Source: Candidatus Tisiphia endosymbiont of Melanophora roralis
Lineage (GTDB): Bacteria > Pseudomonadota > Alphaproteobacteria > Rickettsiales > Rickettsiaceae
Direction of reading: 5' to 3'
DNA: 64,000 bases
Assembly: GCF_964026575.1 (NCBI RefSeq)
Contig: NZ_OZ032161.1
Location: forward strand, 1,116,001 to 1,180,000
Numbering within the stretch: the first letter of the stretch is position 1; every line of letters starts with the position of its first letter. Shown here piece by piece: positions 54,330 through 64,000 of the stretch. The position numbers and the translations under genes are program-made. Below the pieces are notes generated by a model that was given only the letters and a program-made list of their open reading frames with translations, was not told where the DNA came from and ran no database searches.

Positions 54330-55440
54330 CTAATGACTAATATTACCAACACTCATTGATAGGCTGGCTGAAACGAATTTCTCTAAATCTCCGTCAAGTA
54401 TGCCCTTAGTATCAGAAGTTTCATGGTTGGTACGTAAATCCTTAACCATCTGATAAGGTTGTAATACATAGGATCTTATTTGATGTCCCCAACCATTTTC
54501 AGTCTTGGATGCATTTTGTTCATTAATATCATCGGTACGTTTTTTTAACTCTGACTCATAAAGCCTTGCTTTAAGCATTTTCATAGCTTGTGCTTTATTT
54601 TTATGCTGCGATCTATCATTTTGGCACTGTGTTACGATATTAGTCGGTAAGTGGGTAATCCTTACTGCAGAATCGGTAGTGTTTACATGTTGCCCCCCAG
54701 CCCCGGAAGACCTATAAGTATCAATTCTAAGATCTTTTTCATCTATTATAATGGAAATATCATCATCAATTTCTGGATATACCCAACTGCTAGCAAAACT
54801 AGTCATCCTTTTACCTGCGGCATTAAAAGGTGATATCCTAACTAGCCTATGCACACCAGATTCCGTTCTAAACCAACCATATGCTTGGTAGCCATTAATT
54901 TTGATAGTACATGATTTTATTCCAGCTTCTTCGCCATTAATAAGATGAATAATTTCGCTTTTAAAACCCAGCCTTTCTGCGAAGCGTAAATACATACGCA
55001 TCATAATTGATGCCCAGTCGTGGCTTTCTGTTCCTCCAGCTCCGGCGTTGATTTCTAGAAAGCAATTATTACTGTCAAATTCTCCAGAAAATAAACATTC
55101 AGTCTCAAATTTTCCGGTAATAATAGATAGTTTCCCTAAATCTTCTTGAACTTGCTGCAAAACTTGTTGATCATTTTCAGTAAATGCCAAATCCTCAAGT
55201 TCTAAACATTCCGTAAAATTAGACTGAAGTTGTTTAAACGAGTTAAGCTTGATCTCTAGAAGTCTTTTTTCTTTTAGAATACTCGAGGCCTTCTCTTGAT
55301 TATTCCATAGATCCGGATCTTCTGATATATTTTCTAGCTCTAAAAGCCTTTTGCTTGCATTATCGAAATCAAAGCGACCTCCTGAGCAGTTCTAAAGACT
55401 GTTCGATTTTTTTTACATAATGTTCAATTTCAGCACGCAT
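54330..55440 (-). CDS. prfB: Peptide chain release factor 2, programmed +1 frameshift
   Basis: RF2 terminates translation at UAA and UGA. The 369-residue product needs a frameshift. The ATG at 55440 reads MRAEIEHYVKKIEQSLELLR then RSL and a TGA at 55371-55369. Skipping one base continues as DFDNASKRLLELENISEDPD into the main body. Stop-recognition SPF is in VRISPFNAAGKR, and the catalytic GGQ in SGAGGQHVN. The main ORF start at 55190 is therefore internal. The Shine-Dalgarno-like AGGAGG, spacer and CTT slippery codon are all present. It is divergent from lepA. Confidence 0.97.
55369..55383 (-). promoter_or_regulatory. RF2 autoregulatory frameshift signal
   Basis: Minus strand AGGAGG (55383-55378), TCG, then CTT TGA (55374-55369). 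This has the same layout as the E. coli RF2 site. When RF2 is scarce, the ribosome slips +1 at CTT and reads through; otherwise it stops at TGA. Confidence 0.95.
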
Positions 55441-55523
55441 TGTTAATTTTCCTACTATAAAATGGAATTTTATTATATAAAGATAAAACTTCTTTCTAAT
55501 TTTAACATTATACCAAATATACC

Positions 55524-57326
55524 ATGAATAATCAAAACTTTATCAGAAATTTCTCAATCATCGCTCATATTGATCATGGTAAGTCTACTCTAGCAGATAG
55601 ATTAATTGAATATTGCGGGGGGCTGGCAGCTCGGGAGATGAGTCATCAAGTACTTGACTCAATGGACATAGAAAAAGAACGTGGTATCACTATCAAAGCA
55701 CAGACTGTTAGATTAACTTACAAAGCAAAAGATGGTAATACATACTATCTAAACCTAATGGATACTCCTGGTCATGTGGATTTCTCTTATGAGGTGAGTA
55801 GATCGTTAGCTGCTTGTGAAGGTTCTTTGTTAGTAGTGGATAGTAGCCAAGGTGTTGAAGCACAAACTCTAGCAAATGTTTATCAAGCGATCGATAATAA
55901 TCATGAAATTATTCCAGTTCTAAATAAAATTGATCTACCAGCTGCTGATCCTGATAAAGTTAAGCAACAGATAGAGGACGTAATTGGCATAGATGCAGGC
56001 GATGCATTGTTGATTTCTGCAAAAAGTGGTATAGGAATAGAGGAGATACTTGAAGCAATTGTTAATAGGCTGCCATGTCCAAAAACTAATCAAACAGATA
56101 TTCTAAAGGCATTATTGGTTGATAGCTGGTACGATTCTTACCTAGGGGTAGTAATTTTAGTTAGAGTTATCGATGGAGTTTTACGCAAGAATATGCGTAT
56201 TAAAATGATGGCTACCAATTCTACTTATAATGTTGAAAATGTTGGGTATTTTACTCCTAGAAAACATATATCAGATATTTTATACCCAGGAGAAATAGGC
56301 TTCTTTACTGCTTCAATAAAACAAGTTGCTGATTGTAAGGTTGGGGACACAATAACTGACGAGAAAAGACCTTGTCAGGAATCTCTGCCTGGTTTTAAGC
56401 CGCATTTACCGGTAGTGTTTTGTGGTTTATACCCTTCAGATGCTTCACAATTTGAGCATTTAAAAGATTCTTTAGCTAAATTAAAACTTAACGATGCTAG
56501 CTTTGAATTTGAAGTAGAGAGTTCAACAGCCTTAGGTTTTGGCTTTCGCTGTGGGTTTTTAGGGTTACTACATCTTGAAATAGTACAAGAAAGATTGGAA
56601 CGCGAATTTGACCTTGATATGATAACCACCGCTCCTAGTGTGATTTATAAGATTAATATGCGTGGTGGAAATCAATTAGAAATACATAACCCAGCTGATT
56701 TGCCACCTGTGCAAAATATCGACTCAATGTTAGAGCCTTGGGTTAAGGCAACAATATTAGTACCAGATGAGTTTTTAGGTAATGTGTTATCTTTATGTAC
56801 CGATAAAAGAGGGGTGCAAATTGAATTAACTTATGTAGCCGGTAGGGCTATGGTAATTTATCGATTACCGTTAAATGAGATAGTATTTGATTTTTATGAT
56901 AAGTTAAAAAGTTATACAAAAGGCTATGCTAGCTTTGATTGGGAAATAGATGTTTATCAGGAGAGCGATTTGGTAAAATTATCTATTTTAGTTAATAGCG
57001 AGCCAGTTGATGCTTTATCTACTATAGTACATCGTTCAAGGTCAGAATATCGAGGTCGAGAATTGTGTAAACGCCTCAGTGATCTAATCCCAAGGCAATT
57101 ATTTCAAATTGCTATTCAAGCTGCTATTGGTAGTAGAATAATTGCTAGAGAAACTGTCAAAGCAATGCGTAAAGATGTCTTATCTAAATGCTACGGCGGT
57201 GATATAACTCGTAAGCGTAAATTACTGGAAAAACAAAAAGCTGGCAAAAAACGTATGCGTAATATTGGTAATGTTGAGATACCTCAATCTGCTTTTATAA
57301 CTGCTCTTAAAATAGGAGATGAGTGA
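55524..57326 (+). CDS. lepA: Elongation factor 4 (LepA)
   Basis: A 600-residue ribosome-associated GTPase that back-translocates stalled ribosomes and aids 30S assembly. G motifs [12 protein letters not shown] (about 14-25), [16 protein letters not shown] and SAKSG precede domain II, EF-G-like domains III and V, and the LepA-specific C-terminal domain with [20 protein letters not shown]. Length is normal. It starts at ATG 55524. It is followed by a repeat element and an IS110 remnant. Confidence 0.98.
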   Translation: MNNQNFIRNFSIIAHIDHGKSTLADRLIEYCGGLAAREMSHQVLDSMDIEKERGITIKAQTVRLTYKAKDGNTYYLNLMDTPGHVDFSYEVSRSLAACEGSLLVVDSSQGVEAQTLANVYQAIDNNHEIIPVLNKIDLPAADPDKVKQQIEDVIGIDAGDALLISAKSGIGIEEILEAIVNRLPCPKTNQTDILKALLVDSWYDSYLGVVILVRVIDGVLRKNMRIKMMATNSTYNVENVGYFTPRKHISDILYPGEIGFFTASIKQVADCKVGDTITDEKRPCQESLPGFKPHLPVVFCGLYPSDASQFEHLKDSLAKLKLNDASFEFEVESSTALGFGFRCGFLGLLHLEIVQERLEREFDLDMITTAPSVIYKINMRGGNQLEIHNPADLPPVQNIDSMLEPWVKATILVPDEFLGNVLSLCTDKRGVQIELTYVAGRAMVIYRLPLNEIVFDFYDKLKSYTKGYASFDWEIDVYQESDLVKLSILVNSEPVDALSTIVHRSRSEYRGRELCKRLSDLIPRQLFQIAIQAAIGSRIIARETVKAMRKDVLSKCYGGDITRKRKLLEKQKAGKKRMRNIGNVEIPQSAFITALKIGDE

Positions 57327-57329
57327 TTT

Positions 57330-57480
57330 AGATTACTTCGCTTACGCTCGCTAATAGACTCTGTGGTATAAGTATTTGTAAACTTTCAACAGTTGTGACC
57401 AAAGTGGCTTCTCGCTAATAAACTCTAGGCTATTTTCCCTATGACTTTTAAATGCCATGCGTAAGGTAATGGTATGGATC
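57330..57480. repeat. Inverted GGCAATTTAAAAG-type element after lepA
   Basis: CTCGCTAATAGACTC near 57350, a CTTTCAACAGTTGTG end at about 57396, CTCGCTAATAAACTC, and then CTATGACTTTTAAATGCCAT and GCGTAAGGTAATGG. The right part is an inverted relative of the 5171 and 30513 left ends. Confidence 0.7.
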
Positions 57481-57562
57481 TCCTGATATAAAGAATGAAA
57501 AGCAGTTGTTAATCTTCTAGAGTTAATATTCAATATATTAAAACAACAAACAGGAGGCTAAG

Positions 57563-58200
57563 ATGGAAGTTACCACAATTGGTATAGATATTGCAAAAAG
57601 AATTTTTCAAATTCATGGTGTAGATAAAAATGGTAAGACGGTATTAAAGAAAAAATTGATGAGAGATCAGGTTTTAACATTTATGGCTAATACGCCAAAA
57701 TGTTTGGTAGGAATGGAAGCTTACGGTGGAGCTAGTTACTGGGCAAGAGAAATAACTAAATTGGGACATATAGTAAAACTAATGACTCCACAATTTGTCA
57801 AACCGTATGTTAAAACTAATAAAAACGATCAAGCTGATACTGAAGCTATATGTGAAGCTGTGACAAGACCTAATATGAGGTTTGTACCAATTAAAACTAT
57901 AGAACAACAAGATATTTTGTCAATTCATCTGGTAAGAGAGAGATTGGTAAAAACCGTACGGCACTTGCGAATGAAATTAGAGGATTATTACATGAATTTG
58001 GTTTTATTATTCCTCAAGGGATCAATAAGGTTGTGATAAAATTAACTGAGATTTTAGATGAAGGAAATTTAAGTCAGCTAAGTTATCAAACGTTTAGTGA
58101 GTTAAAAGAAGAGTTTTTGGATAATGATAAAAAAATAAAAGAGAGAGAAAAGAGATTAAAAATAATAGCTGGATTTAAACATAGTAATAAGGTATTGTAG
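57563..58200 (+). pseudogene. IS110-family transposase, frameshifted and truncated
   Basis: The frame starts VTTIGIDIAKRIFQIHGVD, the IS110 DEDD N-terminal motif, and runs through AYGGASYWAREI and the DQADTEAI acidic site. About 57955 one base is missing; the correct frame resumes as RTALANEIRGLLHEFGFIIP and continues to GFKHSNKVL, stopping at 58200. The C-terminal half (the transposase_20 domain) is absent, so it is a nonfunctional remnant. AGGAGG precedes the ATG. No inverted repeats are recognisable, as expected for this family. Confidence 0.88.
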
Positions 58201-58231
58201 GCTGAATTTAGTTCGTTATTAAATAATAATT

Positions 58232-59020
58232 ATGCAAAGAACAGCTGCGGTTACCAACAAAAAAACACAAATTAAAGAATATACTTCTTTTATCTTTACA
58301 ATATTTTTGGCACTGATGATAAGATTTTTTGTCATGGAACTTTTTTTTGTGCCAACAGGTTCAATGAAAGCAACAGTGCTAGAGAATGATTATATTTTTT
58401 CAACAAAATATTCTTATGGATATAGTAATTATTCTTTTCCTTTTAGTCCCAATATTTTGAATGGGAGAATATGGGCGTCACAGCCACAAAGAGGAGATAT
58501 AATAGTTTTTCGCCCACCAAATAATATGGATATTCGATTTATAAAAAGACTAATTGGGCTACCTGGAGATAAAGTACAATTAATCAATGATGTAGTGTAT
58601 ATAAATGATAAAGCCATAGAACGCACTGAAATTGGTACATATACAAGTGGAGAAGGAAAAAATTATATAAAATATAAAGAAATATTACCTAATGGTGTAA
58701 GTTATTTTTCTTATAAATTAAAACAAAATAATCATTCATTAGTAAATAAATATGGTAATACGGAGAGCTTTTATGTACCAGAAGGTAAGTATTTCTTTCT
58801 TGGAGATAACAGAGATGAATCGAATGATAGTAGGATAGATCTAGGATTTGTACCGTTTAAAAATTTTATAGCCAAAGGACAATTTATTATTTTTTCTACA
58901 AAAGAAGAATTATGGCAAAGTGATATTGGGATAATTAATCAAATACTCCGTGTTGGTACTTGGCTGACATCTATTAGATTTAACAGAATATTTACATCCC
59001 TTTATACAGATAAAATATAA
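58232..59020 (+). CDS. lepB: Signal peptidase I
   Basis: A 262-residue inner-membrane protease that removes signal peptides from secreted proteins, including the Sca and barrel proteins here. One N-terminal membrane helix (about 17-38) precedes the catalytic serine in [11 protein letters not shown] and the general-base lysine in [12 protein letters not shown]; the box [15 protein letters not shown] is conserved. It starts at ATG 58232. The stop is followed at once by rnc (gap one base) and era, a conserved alphaproteobacterial operon order. Confidence 0.96.
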   Translation: MQRTAAVTNKKTQIKEYTSFIFTIFLALMIRFFVMELFFVPTGSMKATVLENDYIFSTKYSYGYSNYSFPFSPNILNGRIWASQPQRGDIIVFRPPNNMDIRFIKRLIGLPGDKVQLINDVVYINDKAIERTEIGTYTSGEGKNYIKYKEILPNGVSYFSYKLKQNNHSLVNKYGNTESFYVPEGKYFFLGDNRDESNDSRIDLGFVPFKNFIAKGQFIIFSTKEELWQSDIGIINQILRVGTWLTSIRFNRIFTSLYTDKI

Positions 59021-59021
59021 A

Positions 59022-59732
59022 ATGATAACAAGTAAAGAATCAGCTCTTTCTGCTCCGGAAAATCTTGAACAAGATATAGGATATAATTTTAATAATAAAG
59101 ATATTTTACTTGAAGCGTTAAGTCATCCTTCCCTTAAGCAACATACCCTAAAGCATGGAATTCAAAAAAACTATGAACGTTTAGAATTACTTGGTGATGC
59201 AATAATTAATTTTATCATTACTGAAATTTTATTTAAAAATTTCTCTACTTATGATGAGGGGAAATTAGCAAAAATTAGAGCATATCTAGTCTGTAAAGAA
59301 TCACTTTGCAAAGTAGCTGCAAAAATCAATTTGTCAGACTATATTATTATGACCCATGGCGAAGCAGTATTAGGGGGAAGACAAAACCCTAATAATATTG
59401 AGAATACTATGGAAGCATTAATTGCTGCCATTTATCTTGATAGTAATATTGATACGACCCAAAAAATAGTATATGATTTGTGGTATGAGTTTATATCTAT
59501 TACTGATTTAACTGATTATGACCCTAAAACTACTCTTCAGGAATTAGCACAAAGCAAGGGAATTGAAAGACCCGTGTATGAAGTGATAAAAAGAGAAGGA
59601 TCTCCACACGCATCTATCTTCACTGTATTAGTAAAAATGGAAGCCTACCAACAAACTGGTACTGGTCATTCAGTTAAAGAAGCAGAAAAAGTTGCGGCTC
59701 GTAAATTAATGAACTACCTCAACAAGTTGTAA
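59022..59732 (+). CDS. rnc: Ribonuclease III
   Basis: A 236-residue double-strand-specific endoribonuclease that processes rRNA precursors and structured mRNAs. The catalytic signature is [12 protein letters not shown] (about 47-58) with a second metal-binding region [14 protein letters not shown], and a C-terminal dsRNA-binding domain (about 160-235, [14 protein letters not shown]). It starts at ATG 59022. It sits between lepB and era. Palindromic repeats in transcripts of this region would be natural substrates. Confidence 0.97.
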   Translation: MITSKESALSAPENLEQDIGYNFNNKDILLEALSHPSLKQHTLKHGIQKNYERLELLGDAIINFIITEILFKNFSTYDEGKLAKIRAYLVCKESLCKVAAKINLSDYIIMTHGEAVLGGRQNPNNIENTMEALIAAIYLDSNIDTTQKIVYDLWYEFISITDLTDYDPKTTLQELAQSKGIERPVYEVIKREGSPHASIFTVLVKMEAYQQTGTGHSVKEAEKVAARKLMNYLNKL

Positions 59733-59742
59733 GGTTTAATCC

Positions 59743-60648
59743 GTGGGAATATCTCAAAAGACAATTTCTCTATGTATAATCGGTAAACCAAATGCTGGTA
59801 AATCATCATTATTAAACAAACTTATTGGACAAAAAATCTCCATAGTAACGAATAAAGTTCAAACGACTCGCTCCATTATAACTGGAATAGTTACTATAAA
59901 AGATACGCAGCTGATAATACTAGATACTCCAGGTATATTTGAGCCAAAGAAACAGCTGGAAAAAGCAATGGTACGGTGTGCATGGTCAAGTTTACATGGT
60001 GTAGATTTAGTTTTATTGATAATAGATAGTACGAAACCTATAGACCAATTTACTTTACAAATACTAAAAAAATTACAAAATCTTAAAATAAATTTAATGT
60101 TTTTGTTAAATAAGATCGATATTCCTTCTAAATACCTAGAAGAAATAGAAAATATTATAAGGTCTCAGTTCATAAATGCTAATATATTTAAAATATCCGT
60201 TTTAAACGGCGAGAATATCAATAACTTACTAAGTTACATACAAAGCCAAGCAGAGCTGTCGCCTTGGCTATACGAAGAAGATAATGTTACTAACCTACCT
60301 ATGCGGTTTTTAGCAGCTGAGATAACTAGGGAACAATTATTCTTGAATCTCCACCAAGAATTACCTTATAATTTAACTGTTCAAACTGAAATGTGGCAGG
60401 AGAATAATGATAACTCTATCAAAATTCATCAGGTAATAGTGGTTTCAAAGAATTCTTATAAGACTATTATTTTAGGAAAAAATGGTTGTAAAATTAAAGA
60501 AATAGGATCTAAGGCAAGAATAGAGATGCAGCTAGCTTTTGATTGTAAAATTCACCTTTTCCTTTTTGTGAAAGTACGTGAGCTTTGGGAAAATGATCCA
60601 CACTCATATAGCCATATGAGATTGCAACAAACCTCAATTTCGGATTAA
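59743..60648 (+). CDS. era: GTPase Era
   Basis: A 301-residue KH-domain GTPase binding 16S rRNA near its 3' end for 30S maturation. G1 [10 protein letters not shown] (about 13-22), G2 [10 protein letters not shown]3 DTPGIF, G4 NKID and G5 SVLNG are visible, and the C-terminal KH domain has [18 protein letters not shown]. The start is GTG 59743, with AAGG upstream at a usual distance. The final residues (TSISD) and TAA lie in hairpin 5 of the following compound element. Confidence 0.96.
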   Translation: MGISQKTISLCIIGKPNAGKSSLLNKLIGQKISIVTNKVQTTRSIITGIVTIKDTQLIILDTPGIFEPKKQLEKAMVRCAWSSLHGVDLVLLIIDSTKPIDQFTLQILKKLQNLKINLMFLLNKIDIPSKYLEEIENIIRSQFINANIFKISVLNGENINNLLSYIQSQAELSPWLYEEDNVTNLPMRFLAAEITREQLFLNLHQELPYNLTVQTEMWQENNDNSIKIHQVIVVSKNSYKTIILGKNGCKIKEIGSKARIEMQLAFDCKIHLFLFVKVRELWENDPHSYSHMRLQQTSISD

Positions 60649-61025
60649 TTTCATTAATCCGAAATTGGAATGAGAATGTAAACAATCAGGCTTAAAGCGG
60701 TTTGACGCCTGATTGTTAAATATTTCATTTGCTAATAATCTTATTTTTATTGGTATACTGCTCGTAAATGAAGAGTTGATAGACGAAGATCAAAATCATG
60801 AAGTGCTAGGAGTCAAAGGGTCGAGGTGCTAGGCGTACATTTAGTACGTGGCTACCTACGATCCCTGAAGACGACAACGCAATTCTTGATTTTCATCGAG
60901 TATATAAAAATAAGATTATTAGCGATAATAGATTAAAATGCATTCGTACCAGCCGCTTCAAGAACGCATTTTTCTGAATATTCTAGCCAGTTTTGGATTA
61001 AAATTTTTAAATTTAATCCAAAACT
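60635..61025. repeat. Five-hairpin compound palindromic element, complete copy 3 (inverted, with nested insertion)
   Basis: Read on the plus strand: hairpin 5 at 60635-60667 (CAATTTCGGATTAAT, 15-bp stem), hairpin 4 at 60681-60717 (AACAATCAGGC / GCCTGATTGTT, loop with AAAGCGG), hairpin 3 arms at 60731-60743 and 60911-60923 (GCTAATAATCTTA / TAAGATTATTAGC), hairpin 2 at 60935-60973 (AAAATGCATTC, loop with CCGCTTCAA), and hairpin 1 at 60988-61025 (CAGTTTTGGATTAAA). The two arms of hairpin 3 are separated by a nested repeat. It occupies the 60649-61043 gap. Confidence 0.9.
60753..60905. repeat. Nested TATACTG...GAGTATAT element inside compound copy 3
   Basis: TATACTGCTCGTAAATGAAG at the left and TTGATTTTCATCGAGTATAT at the right, with GCTAGGCGTACATTTAGTAC in the centre. 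It matches 53956-54085 in the right half and 6021-6175 in the left flank. It sits within the loop of hairpin 3. Confidence 0.85.
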
Positions 61026-61043
61026 GAGGTAACAAGTTTAAAT

Positions 61044-61769
61044 ATGAATTTTAAAGATATAGGTATAATAATTGCCAAAAAACCACTAAAAGAAAATACG
61101 GCTATTATTACAGTTTTTACTGAAAATCATGGCTTATATTCCGGTGTAATACGAGAAACATCTAAAAAATTTGGCTCTGTAAATCAACAAGGTAATATTG
61201 TTGATTTTTTTTGGCAAGCTAGATTACACGAGCATCTAGGAATGGCTAAATGCGAATTAATAAAATCTTACGCTGGTCTTTTAATAACTAATAAAATTAA
61301 GCTTTACGCTTTTAATTCAATTATTAGCCTTATTAAGATGGCATTTCATGAAAGAGAAAAACACAATAAATTTTTCCCAATTTTTGTAAAATATTTAAGT
61401 AGTCTAGCAAATAGTTTTATTTTTGAGGAATATATTAAATTTGAATTAGCCATACTTCAAGAATCAGGCTATGGTCTTGATCTGTATAAATGTGCGGTAA
61501 CAGGTAGTAGGGAGAATCTAGGTTATGTCTCGCCAAAATCTGGAAGAGCTGTATGCTTATCAGAGGGGTTACCGTATCAAGACAGGCTTCTAATCTTACC
61601 ACAATTCCTAACCTCCACTAATAGCCAAATTACTAATAATGATAAAAAACAAGCTTTTAATTTAACTACATATTTTTTTCACCGGTATTTCTTTCACAAC
61701 CAACAACAACTACATGCACGAGAGAATTTCATAGAATATATTATTCGATTCGCAACACTCACATTGTAA
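61044..61769 (+). CDS. recO: DNA repair protein RecO
   Basis: A 241-residue mediator that helps load RecA onto SSB-coated single-stranded DNA. It has the typical N-terminal OB fold ([32 protein letters not shown]) and a helical C-terminal half. The usual zinc cysteines are reduced to one (KCAVTGS); many alphaproteobacterial RecO proteins keep more. It starts at ATG 61044. It is separated from era by the compound repeat. Confidence 0.93.
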   Translation: MNFKDIGIIIAKKPLKENTAIITVFTENHGLYSGVIRETSKKFGSVNQQGNIVDFFWQARLHEHLGMAKCELIKSYAGLLITNKIKLYAFNSIISLIKMAFHEREKHNKFFPIFVKYLSSLANSFIFEEYIKFELAILQESGYGLDLYKCAVTGSRENLGYVSPKSGRAVCLSEGLPYQDRLLILPQFLTSTNSQITNNDKKQAFNLTTYFFHRYFFHNQQQLHARENFIEYIIRFATLTL

Positions 61770-61788
61770 AAATAAAACTTATAGAAAA

Positions 61789-63717
61789 TCATCCTCCAAA
61801 AGCAGAATCTGAAGAATTGTTTTGCTTTCTAGATCCCCCCCGGAAACTACTAAGTTTTTTAGATCTAGTCGGATGCTTCAATTTGCGTAGTGCTTTGGAC
61901 TCTATTTGCCTAATACGTTCCCTAGTAACGTTGAATTGTTGTCCAACTTCTTCTAGTGTATGATCAGTACTCATTCCTATACCAAATCTCATTCTTAGAA
62001 CTCTTTCTTCACGAGGAGTAAGAGTTGCTAAAACTCTAGTTGTGACCTCTCGTAAATTCGATTGAATTGCTGCGTCAAGCGGTAATACAGCATTTTTGTC
62101 TTCAATAAAGTCTCCAAGATAACTACCATCATCATCGCCTATTGGATTTTCTAAGCTAATTGGCTCTTTAGCTATTTTCATTACTTTTCGTACTTTATCA
62201 ACTGGCATAGAAAGGCGAGCGGCAATTTCTGCCGGAGTCGGTTCATAACCTAGCTCGTTAAGCATCTGCCTAGAGGTACGAATAATTTTATTGATCGTTT
62301 CAATCATATGCACGGGAATACGTATGGTTCTAGCTTGATCAGCTATAGCTCTAGTAATAGCTTGCCTAATCCACCAAGTAGCATAAGTGGAAAATTTATA
62401 TCCCCTACGATAGTCAAATTTATCAACAGCCTTCATTAACCCAATATTTCCTTCCTGAATTAAATCTAAAAACTGTAATCCACGATTTGCATATTTTTTA
62501 GCAATTGAGATAACTAGACGCAGATTAGCCTCTATCATAGCTTTTTTTGCCCTAAGGACTTGTCTTTCACCCTTTTGTATTGTATGCACTAACTTTTTAA
62601 ATTCAATAATTGGCAAACCAATAGTCATTTCCATGGTTTTTAATTCACTAATCATTTGATCAATAGCATCAGATTCTTTAGCAAGGAAATTTTTCCAATT
62701 AGATTGCCTATTTTTTTGCATTTGCCTTTTCCAGCTTTCATCAATTACTGCTCCCATATATTCATTTAGGAAGTTCTGACGACTTATGCCATATTTCTCA
62801 GCTAATTTAAGGAAGCTCCCTTCTTTAGTTACTAATTCTCTATTTAGACTATATATTTTATTTAGAATTTCTTCTGTCCTTTTAGAGTGAAAATGGATAC
62901 TAGAAATTTCAATAATTAGTAATTGTAGATTCTTGGTATATTTTTTGTTATCATGCAATCCTTTAGGCTGAGGATAACGTGTGTAATGTTTTTTTGCCTC
63001 AATTAACAACTCTTCAGAAAGTTTAGAAACTTTTTCCATACGCTTGATAACACTAGGTAATAACTGTAACTCAATAGTAGCTATTGATAAATTACTAGCT
63101 TCTTCATGTTCTTCATGATCTGATTCTATATAATTATTTTGATTCTCTTCAGAATTACTATCATCCCCGTTGAGCATATTAGCTTCTAGATCAATCAAAT
63201 CTCGGAGTAGTATTTTTTCATTAACTAAATCTTCATGCCATTTTATAAAGAATTTCATCGATATTGGATTTTCACAAAGTGACTTAACCATTATCTCTTT
63301 GCCTTCTTCAATATCTTGGGCTACTTCTATTTCAGTCTCACGAGAAAAAAGTCCAACTCCTCCCATATCTCGTAAATATAATCTTACTGGATCATCGGTC
63401 GTACCTAAATTTTCTTCTTCACTTTCGTCTTCAGGCTCACGATCAACATTATTAGATAGTTTAAATTCATCATCTACATTAATATCAAGTTTGATCTCGT
63501 CATCATCACCTTCTATAATATCAACTCCAGCCTCAGAAAACTTTGATATTACCTTTTCTAAATCGTTTACTGATATATTATTAGTCATTGGAATGACTTT
63601 ATTTAGATCATAATAAGTGACTGCAGTGCCTTTTTCTTTAGCTGTTTTAACTAGGTTATCAACTGCAGTACCAACTGCAGTACCTTTCACATCTATTTTC
63701 TCTTTTGCTTCTGTCAT
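61789..63717 (-). CDS. rpoD: RNA polymerase primary sigma factor RpoD (sigma-70)
   Basis: A 642-residue housekeeping sigma factor. Region 1.1 and an acidic non-conserved region (to about 350) precede region 2 with [20 protein letters not shown] and [20 protein letters not shown] (-10 recognition), region 3 with [20 protein letters not shown], and region 4 with [20 protein letters not shown] and [20 protein letters not shown] (-35 recognition). It starts at ATG 63717. It is followed on the minus strand by nothing recognisable before recO, which is convergent. dnaG lies upstream on the same strand with a 17-base gap, the classic dnaG-rpoD order. Confidence 0.98.
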   Translation of the reverse strand: MTEAKEKIDVKGTAVGTAVDNLVKTAKEKGTAVTYYDLNKVIPMTNNISVNDLEKVISKFSEAGVDIIEGDDDEIKLDINVDDEFKLSNNVDREPEDESEEENLGTTDDPVRLYLRDMGGVGLFSRETEIEVAQDIEEGKEIMVKSLCENPISMKFFIKWHEDLVNEKILLRDLIDLEANMLNGDDSNSEENQNNYIESDHEEHEEASNLSIATIELQLLPSVIKRMEKVSKLSEELLIEAKKHYTRYPQPKGLHDNKKYTKNLQLLIIEISSIHFHSKRTEEILNKIYSLNRELVTKEGSFLKLAEKYGISRQNFLNEYMGAVIDESWKRQMQKNRQSNWKNFLAKESDAIDQMISELKTMEMTIGLPIIEFKKLVHTIQKGERQVLRAKKAMIEANLRLVISIAKKYANRGLQFLDLIQEGNIGLMKAVDKFDYRRGYKFSTYATWWIRQAITRAIADQARTIRIPVHMIETINKIIRTSRQMLNELGYEPTPAEIAARLSMPVDKVRKVMKIAKEPISLENPIGDDDGSYLGDFIEDKNAVLPLDAAIQSNLREVTTRVLATLTPREERVLRMRFGIGMSTDHTLEEVGQQFNVTRERIRQIESKALRKLKHPTRSKKLSSFRGGSRKQNNSSDSAFGG

Positions 63718-63734
63718 AATTTATAAACCTTGGG

Positions 63735-64000
63735 TCAATTAGTAAAAGATTCGTTTAGATTATAAATCTCTTTAGAGATTTTCAAAATTTCTTCTCGATA
63801 TAATATAGCTTTTTTTAGCTCTTCATCTGAGCCATTTTGAATAATTGAGGTATATTCTTGTTTTAATAGCACTAGGTGATGTTTTTTATGCAACCATTGC
63901 CAAAGTAAGTCAGAATCGATATCATCCTTATTAAATGACAAATCTAGAAATAGATTATTGGATTTTGACAATACTGAAAAAGTGTCATAAAATCCAGTTT
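63735..64000 (-). CDS. dnaG: DNA primase DnaG, C-terminal end (partial)
   Basis: The reading frame is open to the window edge and ends at 63735. The visible 87 residues (SKSNNLFLDLSFNKDDIDSD then LLWQWLHKKHHLVLLKQEY) are the helical C-terminal segment that contacts DnaB helicase. Identification rests on position directly before rpoD and on the terminal helix, not on catalytic motifs, which lie outside. A TTG at 63971 is internal, not a start. Confidence 0.75.
   Translation of the reverse strand, partial: TGFYDTFSVLSKSNNLFLDLSFNKDDIDSDLLWQWLHKKHHLVLLKQEYTSIIQNGSDEELKKAILYREEILKISKEIYNLNESFTN

Noticed and set aside
1-64000. CRISPR arrays
   Set aside because: The repeats present are palindromic and irregularly spaced, with no uniform direct repeat and spacer pattern and no cas genes.

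Overview
The window is an AT-rich chromosomal segment of an obligate intracellular alphaproteobacterium, almost certainly a Rickettsia. Three things point there. One is an OmpB/Sca5-type autotransporter together with two proteins of the class that methylates OmpB lysines. The second is reduced housekeeping content with Rickettsia-style genes: TAXI-family binding protein, QueH, DdpX, NfeD, CycM, a SpoT hydrolase fragment and an AAA-ATPase/PD-(D/E)XK protein. The third is very dense palindromic repeats, including in-frame insertions inside protein genes, a hallmark of Rickettsia. The repeat load, IS remnants and accessory genes suggest one of the repeat-rich lineages rather than the typhus group. 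I cannot name the species.

Layout. 1-5 kb: two tandem DnaA boxes, cytochrome b561, lon with a heat-shock-like promoter, a PLP dehydratase, an NfeD-like protein. 5-12 kb: membrane cytochrome c, tRNA-Gly, first methyltransferase, ppa, murJ, TraX-like protein. 12-20 kb: cold-shock protein, DEAD-box helicase, trigger factor, tRNA-Leu, dapE, a Usp protein, TAXI binding protein, queH. 20-32 kb: ddpX, an unrecognised 235-residue protein, rsmI, an LpoA/LppC-like lipoprotein, a double ABC permease, mnmA, an amino acid permease, hisS, a ProP-like transporter broken by one stop. 32-45 kb: SpoT-type hydrolase, outer-membrane barrel, second methyltransferase, a UvrA-like gene split by a 330-bp terminal-inverted-repeat element, IS remnants, ompB. 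45-53 kb: AAA/nuclease protein, CorC-ccmF-phosphatase operon, nucleotidyltransferase-HEPN fusion, SDR. 54-64 kb: prfB (programmed frameshift), lepA, broken IS110 transposase, lepB-rnc-era, recO, rpoD and the 3' end of dnaG.

How the parts fit. Much of the window is translation and RNA maintenance (tig, prfB, lepA, hisS, mnmA, queH, rsmI, rnc, era, tRNAs) and envelope or respiratory biogenesis (murJ, dapE, lepB, ccmF, CycM, ompB). OmpB and two candidate OmpB methyltransferases occur in one window.

The most unusual content is between and at the edges of genes. A compound element of five successive hairpins recurs complete at 25.9, 29.0 and 60.6 kb and partially elsewhere. Its stem sequences differ between copies, but hairpin order is kept, and the loops of hairpins 2 and 4 are complementary. 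The 60.6-kb copy carries another repeat inside its central stem. A second family has CACAACTGTTGAAA termini. A third repeat is inserted in frame in two unrelated proteins. Several genes (ppa, hisS, the amino acid permease, era) take their last codons and stop from repeat sequence.
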